From: Candidatus Woesearchaeota archaeon
Lineage (GTDB): Archaea; Nanobdellota; Nanobdellia; Woesearchaeales; 21-14-0-10-32-9
Length of the DNA: 13,765 bases
Reading direction: 5' to 3'
NCBI GenBank assembly: GCA_007116295.1
Contig: SKIS01000054.1
Location: 1 to 13,765, forward strand
The notes under the pieces are model-generated. The model did not search any database, had not been told where the DNA came from, and worked only from the letters and a program-made list of their open reading frames with translations. A program made the translations under genes and the position numbers. This document shows positions 7,078-12,760 of the stretch, piece by piece (the first letter of the stretch is position 1; every line of letters begins with the position of its first letter).

Positions 7078-7478
7078 TAACTTATTATCATTACAATAGC
7101 AACTCCTAAAACTAAGTAGATATCGGCAAAATTAAATATTGGCCATATCTTAAAATCTATGAAATCAACTACGAATCCTCTAAAAATTCTATCAATTAAA
7201 TTACCTATTATTCCCGAAAATAATAGTGTTAAAGTTAAGTCATTAAACTCTTTTCTATACCAATACAAAAGAGCTATGGCTATAAAAGATATTACTATTA
7301 TCCAACTATTTGCGCCTTGAAAAAAACCAAAAGCCACTCCTGTGTTTTGAGTATAATTAATTGCAAAAAATCCGAAGTCTCTTTGATAAATAGAAAAAAA
7401 GTATTTAGTAAGCTGATCAATCAATACTAGAAAAAGACCTAAAACTATGTATTTACCATTTCTTATTATTTCTTTCAA
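7041..7478 (-). CDS. lspA: Lipoprotein signal peptidase (signal peptidase II, LspA)
   Basis: LspA is an aspartyl protease in the cytoplasmic membrane that removes signal peptides from lipoproteins just before the lipidated cysteine. The 145-residue protein has four hydrophobic segments (about 10-30, 58-72, 83-96, 117-135). It carries the conserved motifs DQLTKYFF at 21-28, NTGVAFG at 45-51, [18 protein letters not shown] at 92-109 and [11 protein letters not shown] at 115-125. The catalytic pair corresponds to Asp105 and Asp119. All family key residues are present, so an active enzyme is likely. It is the last gene of a minus-strand operon and overlaps the preceding coiled-coil gene by 26 bases. 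LspA is classically bacterial and not general in archaea, so gain by transfer is possible. Confidence 0.92.
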   Translation of the reverse strand: MKEIIRNGKYIVLGLFLVLIDQLTKYFFSIYQRDFGFFAINYTQNTGVAFGFFQGANSWIIVISFIAIALLYWYRKEFNDLTLTLLFSGIIGNLIDRIFRGFVVDFIDFKIWPIFNFADIYLVLGVAIVMIISYQNSSKSSKASK

Positions 7479-7788
7479 GATTATCCAACCTGTGATTTAT
7501 ATTTGTTAATTCTGAGCGTATATGATCTAATTTACTAAGTATTAATTCTACATCTCTTGGAGAATTAACAGATTCTCCACTTTGATTAGAAGAATATTCT
7601 TGCTGTGGAGAATAGTGTTTTTCTTCTATTTTACTTGTTGGCTTGAAATCTTGGGCAAATGGATCGTTTGGATCGCTTGGACCGAAAGGATTTGCTGTAG
7701 AAGGGCTCGAGTTTAAACTTTCGAGTTCTAAGCCTGAATCTAAATCATCTTCTTCTTTTCCTCTTTTAAAAAAATCTAATAATCCCAT
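7453..7788 (-). CDS. Small hypothetical protein with C-terminal coiled coil
   Basis: I do not recognise a named family. The 111-residue protein begins with a short amphipathic helix (MGLLDFFKRGK). A long disordered, Ser/Pro/Asn/Gln-rich acidic middle (about 15-75) follows. It ends with a heptad-like helix (VELILSKLDHIRSELTNINH, then RLDNLERN) that probably forms a coiled coil. This build suggests a membrane-peripheral or scaffold protein that oligomerises by its tail. It lies between a two-helix membrane protein (4-base gap) and lspA (26-base overlap), so the three are one operon and may work together at the membrane. No catalytic motif is visible. Confidence 0.75.
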   Translation of the reverse strand: MGLLDFFKRGKEEDDLDSGLELESLNSSPSTANPFGPSDPNDPFAQDFKPTSKIEEKHYSPQQEYSSNQSGESVNSPRDVELILSKLDHIRSELTNINHRLDNLERNNKKW

Positions 7789-7792
7789 TTTC

Positions 7793-8374
7793 TTATTCCA
7801 ATAATCTTTGTGGTATTGCTCTGACTATGCTAGTACTTGTAAGAGCAGGGTTTGTTTGTATGTCTTCTTTTTTTATGGCCAAGAAAAATTCTTTTGTACT
7901 TATTTGCTTCATTTTTTCTCTAAAAGCAGCTACTGCAATGGTGTTTTTTACTGTTTGAATATCTTCTTCTCTTATACTAAGCTCTAGTAGAGCTCTATGA
8001 GTATTATCTGTTGATATTACATCTATAAATTCTTCTTTATCTCTTGCATTTATTGCCTGAGATATTTCTTCTTCGCTAAGATTAACTCTCAAAGAGTCCA
8101 CTGTTATACTAACATTTTGAGTTAAAAACTCAGGGTTCATTATTATAACAAATGCGTCAGTATCATTTATCTCGTCAAAACCAACAACTATGTCTTGCTG
8201 ATTACTAAAACTTTGATAGTCCATAAACATAATCAAAGCTATAATAACTAAGCCCACAAGAGTTATTCCCACTACTGAAAACAATGCCTTTAGCACGCTT
8301 TTGAAAACTCTCCAAACTACTACAAATACTATAATCAGCAATATTAATAGTAGTATAGTTGTAAATTGAACCAT
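7793..8374 (-). CDS. Hypothetical membrane protein with two N-terminal helices
   Basis: Family not recognised. The 193-residue protein has two hydrophobic helices (about 5-21 and 31-51) joined by a short basic loop (WRVFKSVLKA). A soluble C-terminal part of about 140 residues follows, with alternating beta-like and helical stretches (FVIIMNPEFLTQNVSITVDS; later EDIQTVKNTIAVAAFREKM). The positive loop suggests that both ends face outwards, with the large part outside the cytoplasm, but this is only a prediction. It is the first gene of the operon leading to lspA, with a TATA box about 28 bases before its ATG. Confidence 0.75.
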   Translation of the reverse strand: MVQFTTILLLILLIIVFVVVWRVFKSVLKALFSVVGITLVGLVIIALIMFMDYQSFSNQQDIVVGFDEINDTDAFVIIMNPEFLTQNVSITVDSLRVNLSEEEISQAINARDKEEFIDVISTDNTHRALLELSIREEDIQTVKNTIAVAAFREKMKQISTKEFFLAIKKEDIQTNPALTSTSIVRAIPQRLLE

Positions 8375-8396
8375 ATAACCTTTTGTAACTCTAGCA

Positions 8397-8408
8397 CTTT
8401 ATAAGTTT
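8397..8408 (-). promoter_or_regulatory. TATA box of the membrane protein/lspA operon
   Basis: On the minus strand the sequence reads AAACTTATAAAG, centred about 28 bases before the ATG at 8374. It lies back to back with the promoter of the AAA+ pair. Confidence 0.6.
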
Positions 8409-8432
8409 ATCTTTTTCACTTAACAATAGAAA

Positions 8433-8443
8433 CAAATATAAAC
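8433..8443 (+). promoter_or_regulatory. TATA box of the AAA+ ATPase pair
   Basis: CAAATATAAAC is centred 26 bases before the ATG at 8465, predicting a leaderless first cistron. Confidence 0.6.
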
Positions 8444-8464
8444 ACATATTTTTTTCGTAAGGTA

Positions 8465-9040
8465 ATGCTTGAATATAATGCTTTCAAAACAGATGAAATA
8501 ATAAATTTAGCTGAAGATTTAGAAAACCTTATTTACTTTGTAGATGGCTCAAGCATGGTTTTAATACACGGGCCTAGATGCTCAGGAAAATCTGTTTTAA
8601 TAAGAGAGCTTGTGAGGAGAAGAAACGTAGTATATGTTCCTCAAGTAGGAAAAGAACTAGACTTAGATTCAGCACTAAAAATAAAAAGAACTTTACTTAC
8701 AAATAGCCTAAAAAAAGTTCCAAAAAACAAAGTAGTTGTCTTAGACAACGTAGAAAAATTACCTCTAAACACATACAAAAAACTTCAATTTTATTTTGAT
8801 CAAGGAATAATCAAATCACTAGTTATAACAACAAGAGATAAAAGCAACTTAAAGCTCCCTATGAGTTTTCAAGACAGAATAGGTAAAAAAGTAATAGGGC
8901 TGTATCCATTAGCAAAAAACGACATAATAAGGCTTGTTAGCGACAGGATAGAAGAAGATTTAGACTTAGAAAAAATTTATGAGGATTCAAAAGACAACTA
9001 CGATTTTTTCATTAAAGTAAACGAGGAATTAGAAAAATGA
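8465..9040 (+). CDS. AAA+ family ATPase with an atypical Walker B (first of a pair)
   Basis: This is a 191-residue P-loop protein. Walker A is GPRCSGKS at 36-43. The Walker B strand is KVVVLDNVEKL at 89-99, where the usual catalytic glutamate after Asp94 is replaced by Asn95. A sensor-1-like strand (SLVITTRDKSN) lies near 118-128, and a helical lid at about 148-190 ends the protein. It should bind ATP, but hydrolysis may be weak. No additional DNA-binding or protease domain is seen, and I cannot assign a pathway. The stop overlaps the ATG of the next ATPase by 4 bases (ATGA), so the two are made together and may form a mixed complex. Confidence 0.82.
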   Translation: MLEYNAFKTDEIINLAEDLENLIYFVDGSSMVLIHGPRCSGKSVLIRELVRRRNVVYVPQVGKELDLDSALKIKRTLLTNSLKKVPKNKVVVLDNVEKLPLNTYKKLQFYFDQGIIKSLVITTRDKSNLKLPMSFQDRIGKKVIGLYPLAKNDIIRLVSDRIEEDLDLEKIYEDSKDNYDFFIKVNEELEK

Positions 9041-9702
9041 ATTGGTATAAAGAAATAGGTTTCAAAGACAATCCGTTCACTATAAAACCAGAAGCTCAAT
9101 ATGATGAGTTTGTTGATAAAATAAATTTGAGGAAAGTATCAACGCTTGTTAAGAATTCAAAAAACGTATTAATAAGGGGAAAGTACGGTGTTGGAAAAAC
9201 AAGCCTGGTAAAAAATATTATACGAGATTTTAAGGGTCAAAAAAAATTATTTTATTTCAATGCATATAGCTCAGATGAACTAGACGTTGAAGAAGTGCTA
9301 AAAAACGCAGGAAACTTTTTTAGTAGATTATTCAAGTTAAAAACCAAAAACTTGGTTTTAGTAATAGATGAAGCTCATAACTTAAAAAAAGAAGATTTCG
9401 AAGAGATACTAGAGCATAAAGACTGGATAAAAAGCGTTGTGTTAATAACAAGTAAATCCAGAGCTAAATTTGACTCAAGATTCAAACTAAATGAAATCAA
9501 ACTAGAAATGTTTTCTTTAAACAAATCTTTTGAAATAGTAGAAGACAGACTTAACTCTCAAAAAAATTTCTTACCTAAAAAAGTCGTCAAAGAAATATAC
9601 AAAAATAGCTCTTCGCCAAGAGATTTCTTGATGAACTGCGAGCTTGCATGTAAAAAAGCTTATGAAAAAGGAGCTAACAAAGTTTCTTTATCACATCTTT
9701 AA
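9037..9702 (+). CDS. AAA+ family ATPase, ExeA/Cdc6-like (second of a pair)
   Basis: The 221-residue ATPase opens with NWYKEIGFKDNPFTIKPE, a lead-in common to ExeA-, MuB- and Cdc6-like ATPases. Walker A is GKYGVGKT at 48-55. Walker B is a full LVLVIDEAHNL at 106-116, with Asp111 and Glu112. A sensor-1 strand (SVVLITSKSRAKF) is at 133-145. SSSPRDFLMNCELACKKA near 191-208 looks like the sensor-2 arginine region of such proteins. Unlike its upstream partner it has all residues for hydrolysis. The 3' end overlaps the convergent hisS by 29 bases. Substrate and process are unknown. Confidence 0.82.
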   Translation: MNWYKEIGFKDNPFTIKPEAQYDEFVDKINLRKVSTLVKNSKNVLIRGKYGVGKTSLVKNIIRDFKGQKKLFYFNAYSSDELDVEEVLKNAGNFFSRLFKLKTKNLVLVIDEAHNLKKEDFEEILEHKDWIKSVVLITSKSRAKFDSRFKLNEIKLEMFSLNKSFEIVEDRLNSQKNFLPKKVVKEIYKNSSSPRDFLMNCELACKKAYEKGANKVSLSHL

Positions 9703-10861
9703 GAGAAAGCTTTTGTTCTTTACCGCTTTGCATATCTCTTAAAGTATACTTTTTGGTTTGCATTTCTTCTTCTCCTACAAGTAAAACATAAGGTATGTTA
9801 TAACTATCAGCAAAGCTAAGTCCTTTCTTTACATTATTTTTAAGATTTAAATCACAAGAAACTCCTTTAGCTCTAAGCTCACTTAAAATCTTTATACTTC
9901 CTTCTTTTTCGCCTATGGGTATAATGAGAAGTTTTGTACTTGTAACTTCTCCAAGTCCTATGGCTTCTACTATGGTGTCTACTCCAAAACTTATGCCGAC
10001 TGCAGGATAATCTCCTTGAGCCATATCTCCAATCATATTATCGTATCTTCCGCCAGCAGCTATAGAGCTCGTTATGGCCGAGTTTTTTAAGAAAACTTCA
10101 AATATTGTTCCTGTGTAATAATTAAGACCTCTTGCTAAAGTAGGTGTGAAATCAGCGTTTACTCCTAACAAGTCTAAATATTTTTGGAGTTCTTTTGGAG
10201 GCTTTATTTGATCTGTTTGAATTAAATTTAAAGCAACACTGATTTTTTCATCATCAAATCCTTTCTCTAAAAGTTCCTTTCTAACGCCTTTTTCTCCAAT
10301 TTTTTCTATTTTATCTAGCGTCAAAATAAAACTATTTTTATCTTTAATTTGGCTTTTTTGCAGTATTTCATTTAAGATCTCCCTACTATTATATTTTATA
10401 ACTATATCTAAATTTAAAGACTTAAAAACTTCTTGAGCTAATTTTAATAGCTCAGCATCACTAAATACGTCTTTGCTTCCTACTATATCTGCATCAAACT
10501 GAGTGAACTCTCTATATCTTCCAGGTTTAATAGGTCCGTCTCTAAACACTTGACCTATCTGATATCTTTTAAAGGGAAGCTTTATATCTTTGTTTAAACG
10601 GATATATCTTGCCAGAGGAACAGTTAAATCATATCTTAAAGCTAAAGATCTGTTACCTTGATCTTTTAAGGTATAGATTTCTTTTAAGATTTCTTCTCCT
10701 CCTGCAAACTTATTGGTTAAAGTAGACTCTCTTTCTATTATTGGTGTTTGAAGAGGGTTGTATCCGTAGAGTTCTAGAAATGTTTTTATTTTATTAACTA
10801 CTTTTTGTTTTGCTATAGATTCTCTAGGTCCTTTATCATTAACTCCTTTTGCTAGCTCCAT
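9674..10861 (-). CDS. hisS: Histidyl-tRNA synthetase
   Basis: This class II synthetase charges tRNA-His with histidine. The 395-residue protein has motif 2 (QVFRDGPIKPGRYREFTQFD at 104-123), the histidine-binding HisA motif LARGLNYYTGTIFE at 242-255, and motif 3 (PAVGISFGVD at 286-295). An insertion domain lies between about 160 and 235, and an anticodon-binding domain fills the last 90 residues (LLIIPIGEKEG onward). The N-terminal AKGVNDKGPRE matches the usual start, so the ATG at 10861 is correct. The gene lies 18 bases downstream of tRNA-His on the same strand, with no separate TATA box in the gap, so both are probably made as one transcript. Confidence 0.96.
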   Translation of the reverse strand: MELAKGVNDKGPRESIAKQKVVNKIKTFLELYGYNPLQTPIIERESTLTNKFAGGEEILKEIYTLKDQGNRSLALRYDLTVPLARYIRLNKDIKLPFKRYQIGQVFRDGPIKPGRYREFTQFDADIVGSKDVFSDAELLKLAQEVFKSLNLDIVIKYNSREILNEILQKSQIKDKNSFILTLDKIEKIGEKGVRKELLEKGFDDEKISVALNLIQTDQIKPPKELQKYLDLLGVNADFTPTLARGLNYYTGTIFEVFLKNSAITSSIAAGGRYDNMIGDMAQGDYPAVGISFGVDTIVEAIGLGEVTSTKLLIIPIGEKEGSIKILSELRAKGVSCDLNLKNNVKKGLSFADSYNIPYVLLVGEEEMQTKKYTLRDMQSGKEQKLSLKDVIKKLC

Positions 10862-10879
10862 TTTATTTTAATTGTGAAG

Positions 10880-10951
10880 GGCGAAAGCCGGGAATCGAAC
10901 CCGGTCTTGAGGTTCCACAGACCTCCGTGCTACCGGTACACCACTATCGCC
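10880..10951 (-). tRNA. tRNA-His (anticodon GTG)
   Basis: The minus strand folds into a standard cloverleaf. The D-stem is GTGT/GCAC, the anticodon stem GAGGT/ACCTC with loop CTGTGGA (anticodon GTG), and the T-arm CCGGG-TTCGATT-CCCGG. The acceptor stem GCGATAG/CTTTCGC has one mismatch (T5:T68). An extra G at 10951 is the encoded G-1, opposite discriminator C73 at 10880; both are identity elements for histidyl-tRNA synthetase. CCA is not encoded. It lies 18 bases upstream of the start of hisS. Confidence 0.95.
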
Positions 10952-10976
10952 ATTTCTCTTAAAGGGTTTAATTAGA

Positions 10977-10989
10977 CTTATATAAAAGT
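10977..10989 (-). promoter_or_regulatory. TATA box of the tRNA-His/hisS unit
   Basis: On the minus strand the sequence reads ACTTTTATATAAG, centred about 32 bases before the tRNA 5' end and predicting a transcript leader of about 6 bases. Confidence 0.65.
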
Positions 10990-11008
10990 TATTATGTTAC
11001 TAGAAAGG

Positions 11009-11019
11009 TTTAAATAAAT
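11009..11019 (+). promoter_or_regulatory. TATA box of the cysteine-rich protein gene
   Basis: TTTAAATAAAT is centred about 26 bases before the ATG at 11040, giving a leaderless mRNA. Confidence 0.6.
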
Positions 11020-11039
11020 GAGATGGTGAGTAAAAACAT

Positions 11040-11342
11040 ATGAGGTGGCTTATAATAATAGCTATAATTGTAGTAACAGGCTTCATAGCCGGATTTCTAG
11101 TGCCGCCTTTAGAGTCAACTACTTTGATGGCTTGTCCTTGTCATGTTAATGCTGAGGGAGAAATTCCGTGTAACTCTGTTTCTAGTTGGAAGCCGGTGTT
11201 TTTCACAGGTCTAATTAACGTCGTAGAAGAATGCTCTGGTAGAGAAATAGTTGTTTGTGAAGATGGTGAAACAGTTGACACATATAATAGACTTGATGAA
11301 TGTTCCTATAGCTTAAATGTGTTATTTTTATTATCTACTTAA
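11040..11342 (+). CDS. Small cysteine-rich secreted or membrane-anchored hypothetical protein
   Basis: Family not recognised. The 100-residue protein starts with an N-terminal hydrophobic helix (about 3-21), either an uncleaved anchor or a signal peptide. An extracytoplasmic part with six cysteines follows (32, 34, 44, 65, 73, 88), including CPC at 32-34. An even number of cysteines outside the membrane suggests disulfide bonds or metal binding. The C-terminus (LNVLFLLST) is hydrophobic again. LMAC at 29-32 resembles a lipobox, but it is too far behind the helix and has Met at -2. It stands alone between hisS and S8e with its own promoter. Confidence 0.65.
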   Translation: MRWLIIIAIIVVTGFIAGFLVPPLESTTLMACPCHVNAEGEIPCNSVSSWKPVFFTGLINVVEECSGREIVVCEDGETVDTYNRLDECSYSLNVLFLLST

Positions 11343-11350
11343 GACAAAAG

Positions 11351-11360
11351 ATTTATAAAC
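11351..11360 (+). promoter_or_regulatory. TATA box of the S8e-LSm-L37e operon
   Basis: ATTTATAAAC, identical to the aIF1A box, is centred 26 bases before the S8e ATG at 11382. Confidence 0.7.
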
Positions 11361-11381
11361 GACTTATTGTTCCTTTGATTT

Positions 11382-11762
11382 ATGTTATTTCAAGGTAGAA
11401 GTTTAAGAAAAGCTACTGGGGGAAGGTATACTAATACAAATCCTAAGAAGCTACACGGAAAAGCATCTAGACCTACTCTAACAGATATTGGTCAAGAGAG
11501 AAGAAGAGAGAAAAGAACTAGGGGTGGAAACTCAAAGAAATTCTTACTTTCAACATCGCAAGTTAACTTGTTTGATCCTAAAAAGAAAAAACACGTTAAA
11601 GCCAAATTAGAAGTTGTAAAAAAGAGTAGTGCTAACAGAAACTTTACAAGAAGAAACATATTAACTAAAGGTACGTTGATAAAAACTGATAAAGGTATGG
11701 CTAAAGTTACTAATAGGCCTGGCCAAGAAGGAATAGTCAACGCTATTTTACAGGAGGAATAA
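11382..11762 (+). CDS. rps8e: 30S ribosomal protein S8e
   Basis: S8e is an archaeal/eukaryotic small-subunit protein. The 126-residue basic product begins with the conserved FQGRSLRKATGGRY. It contains RTRGGNSKKFLL at 46-57, ANRNFTRRNILTKGTLIKTD at 84-103 and the end NRPGQEGIVNAIL, all hallmarks of the family. The ATG lies 26 bases after the TATA centre with no Shine-Dalgarno sequence, so it is probably leaderless. LSm starts 2 bases after the stop and is co-transcribed. Confidence 0.96.
   Translation: MLFQGRSLRKATGGRYTNTNPKKLHGKASRPTLTDIGQERRREKRTRGGNSKKFLLSTSQVNLFDPKKKKHVKAKLEVVKKSSANRNFTRRNILTKGTLIKTDKGMAKVTNRPGQEGIVNAILQEE
11752..11757 (+). promoter_or_regulatory. Shine-Dalgarno sequence of the LSm gene
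   Basis: AGGAGG, inside the last S8e codons, is 7 bases before the LSm ATG at 11765. Internal genes of this operon use ribosome-binding sites, while the first gene does not. Confidence 0.7.
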
Positions 11763-11764
11763 TT

Positions 11765-11989
11765 ATGGAAGGACCAAGACCATTAGATACTTTAAACAAA
11801 GCAAGAAGCAAAAAAGTTTTAGTTGAATTAAAAAATGGTAAACAACTCATAGGTAACTTAGTTAGCTTTGATATTCACATCAACACAGTTTTGGAAAACG
11901 TTGAAGAAAGAGTTGACGGAGAAGTCAAGAGAAAGCTTGGAGTAGTATTCTTGAGAGGAGATACTATTACTATAATAAGTCCTCAATAA
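11765..11989 (+). CDS. Sm-like archaeal protein (LSm, SmAP)
   Basis: LSm proteins form heptameric rings that bind U-rich RNA and take part in RNA processing and decay. The 74-residue protein has the Sm1 motif at about 17-48 (KKVLVELKNGKQLIGNLVSF, then DIHIN, with Asp36 and Asn40) and Sm2 at about 59-71 (GVVFLRGDTITII, with Arg64 and Gly65 of the RNA pocket). The short length and lack of extra domains are typical of SmAP1. The gene pair LSm-L37e is a widely conserved archaeal arrangement. Confidence 0.95.
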   Translation: MEGPRPLDTLNKARSKKVLVELKNGKQLIGNLVSFDIHINTVLENVEERVDGEVKRKLGVVFLRGDTITIISPQ

Positions 11990-12005
11990 AATTAAGGTGT
12001 TATAA

Positions 12006-12170
12006 ATGTCTAAAGGAACAGCAAGTATGGGTAAAAAATCTGGAAAGAGTTCTCATATAATTTGCAGAAGATGCGGAAGTGGAACTTTTCACAAGAGAAA
12101 AAAGGTTTGCTCAAGCTGTGGATATGGTAAATCTTCTAAGCTAAGAACTTATTCTTGGTCGAAGAAATAA
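12006..12170 (+). CDS. rpl37e: 50S ribosomal protein L37e
   Basis: This is a 54-residue zinc-ribbon ribosomal protein of the archaeal and eukaryotic large subunit. It begins MSKGTASMGKKSGKSSHI. Two zinc-binding pairs are CRRC at 20-23 and CSSC at 35-38, and the basic tail is KLRTYSWSKK. GGTG at 11996-11999 is a ribosome-binding site 6 bases before the ATG. It ends the S8e-LSm-L37e operon. The first repeat copy of the toxin-antitoxin array starts 3 bases after its stop. Confidence 0.95.
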   Translation: MSKGTASMGKKSGKSSHIICRRCGSGTFHKRKKVCSSCGYGKSSKLRTYSWSKK

Positions 12171-12188
12171 TTTTTTCGGTTTTTTTCT
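12171..12188 (+). terminator. T-rich terminator-like tract after L37e
   Basis: Two runs of six and seven T (12171-12176 and 12180-12186) follow the L37e stop at once. Archaeal transcription often ends at such T-runs without a hairpin. The tract coincides with the core of the repeat, so each cassette may also carry a plus-strand terminator. Confidence 0.5.
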
Positions 12189-12207
12189 AAAAAGTTTTAT
12201 ATATTAC
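12174..12207 (+). repeat. Cassette repeat, left partial copy (core plus antitoxin promoter)
   Basis: These 34 bases are identical to 12709-12742. They consist of a core (TTTCGG, T-run, CTAAAAA) and a TATA element (GTTTTATATATTAC). The TATA box at 12195-12205 is about 26 bases before the ATG at 12226. The toxin-promoter half seen in the middle copy is absent: L37e lies to the left instead. Confidence 0.85.
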
Positions 12208-12225
12208 GTTGTCTTTATTTAATAT

Positions 12226-12378
12226 ATGGATATGGTAACTATTCCCAAAAAAGAATTTCTGGAAATGAGTGAGGGGCTAAAGATTCTAAAAAAATCTGAA
12301 TTATATGAGAGGCTTTTAGAGTTTGAAAAGAATTTGGTTTCTGATGGTGAATTTTATAGAGAAGATTTAGGTTTTTGA
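12226..12378 (+). CDS. RelB-like antitoxin (50 residues)
   Basis: The 50-residue protein begins MDMVTIPKKEFLEMSEGLKI and continues with a charged helix (KKSELYERLLEFEKNLVSDG). MVTIPKKE followed by a helical, acidic tail is the pattern of short archaeal antitoxins paired with RelE-type toxins: the tail wraps the toxin and blocks it. The start at 12226 is preferred to the ATG at 12232 because its distance from the shared promoter (18 bases after ...ATTAC) equals that in the second cassette. The RelE-family toxin is on the opposite strand, tail to tail, 20 bases away, which is not the usual operon order. Pairing is inferred from proximity and protein type. Confidence 0.7.
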   Translation: MDMVTIPKKEFLEMSEGLKILKKSELYERLLEFEKNLVSDGEFYREDLGF

Positions 12379-12398
12379 TAATTTACCTTTTAGTCGTT

Positions 12399-12653
12399 TT
12401 ACAGTTTCTTCATTTCAAATTCGAAAACTTTTATTTTTCTTGCTCGGGCTTCATAAGTATAGTATAGTCTTAAGGGCGGACTTTTAAGTTTTATTTGATA
12501 TATATGAAATCTTGAGTCTATAAGTTTTCCTGCTTTAGGTCCTAAATTTTCTAATTTATCGAATTTTTTGCTTAGAATAATTTTGTTATTTTCATCTGTC
12601 TTTTTTAGTTGCTTTATTATTTTTTTGTCAAAAACAAGAACGTATTTTTTCAT
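12399..12653 (-). CDS. RelE/ParE-family toxin
   Basis: The 84-residue basic protein has the RelE-superfamily layout. VLVFDKKIIKQLKKTD at 5-20 is the first strand and helix, FHIYQIKLKSPPLRLYYTYE at 49-68 the central sheet, and IKVFEFEMKKL at 74-84 the last strand. Arg62 and the lysines around 10-18 and 82-83 are candidates for the RNA-contact surface. RelE toxins cut mRNA in the ribosomal A site; whether this one does so or resembles ParE cannot be told. The start MKKY lies inside the repeat, and a minus-strand TATA-like box 25 bases upstream implies a leaderless mRNA. It is convergent with its presumed antitoxin. Confidence 0.82.
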   Translation of the reverse strand: MKKYVLVFDKKIIKQLKKTDENNKIILSKKFDKLENLGPKAGKLIDSRFHIYQIKLKSPPLRLYYTYEARARKIKVFEFEMKKL

Positions 12654-12671
12654 ATGTGTTTTTGATCTTTG

Positions 12672-12684
12672 GTTTTTAATATGT
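12672..12684 (-). promoter_or_regulatory. Toxin promoter of cassette 1
   Basis: On the minus strand the sequence reads ACATATTAAAAAC, centred about 25 bases before the toxin ATG at 12653. The same sequence occurs at the same distance from the PIN toxin start in cassette 2, which supports its function. Confidence 0.6.
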
Positions 12685-12729
12685 TCTTCTTGCTGTTTTT
12701 CGGCGGGCTTTCGGTTTTTTTCTAAAAAG

Positions 12730-12741
12730 TTTTATATATTA
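12730..12741 (+). promoter_or_regulatory. Antitoxin promoter of cassette 2
   Basis: TTTTATATATTA is centred about 26 bases before the ATG at 12761. Box and spacing are the same as before antitoxin 1. Confidence 0.7.
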
Positions 12742-12760
12742 CATAGTATTACATAGTATT
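12741..12760 (+). repeat. Perfect 10-base tandem repeat before the RHH antitoxin
   Basis: ACATAGTATT occurs twice in a row, directly before the ATG and in the region of the transcript start. One helical turn between copies suits binding of two ribbon-helix-helix dimers, so it may be the operator for autoregulation. It could also be a replication-slippage product. Confidence 0.6.

Larger units (their letters stand above)
12643..12742. repeat. Cassette repeat, complete middle copy (two divergent promoters)
   Basis: The left 86 bases (12643-12728) match 13432-13517 at 82 of 86 positions. The right 34 bases (12709-12742) are identical to 12174-12207. The left half holds the start codon of the RelE toxin (12651-12653) and its minus-strand TATA-like box; the right half holds the TATA box of the RHH antitoxin. 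The repeat therefore acts as a divergent promoter joining cassette 1 to cassette 2. Confidence 0.9.

Noticed and set aside
11127..11138. Lipobox (LMAC) in the cysteine-rich protein, tempting because lspA is nearby
   Set aside because: Met at -2 is unusual, and the cysteine lies about 11 residues behind the end of the hydrophobic helix.
12568..12756. Plus-strand ORF of 62 codons, hydrophobic and Phe-rich
   Set aside because: It is the opposite strand of the RelE toxin and its promoter repeat. Lys/Asn-rich coding DNA reads as Phe/Ile/Leu-rich on the other strand.
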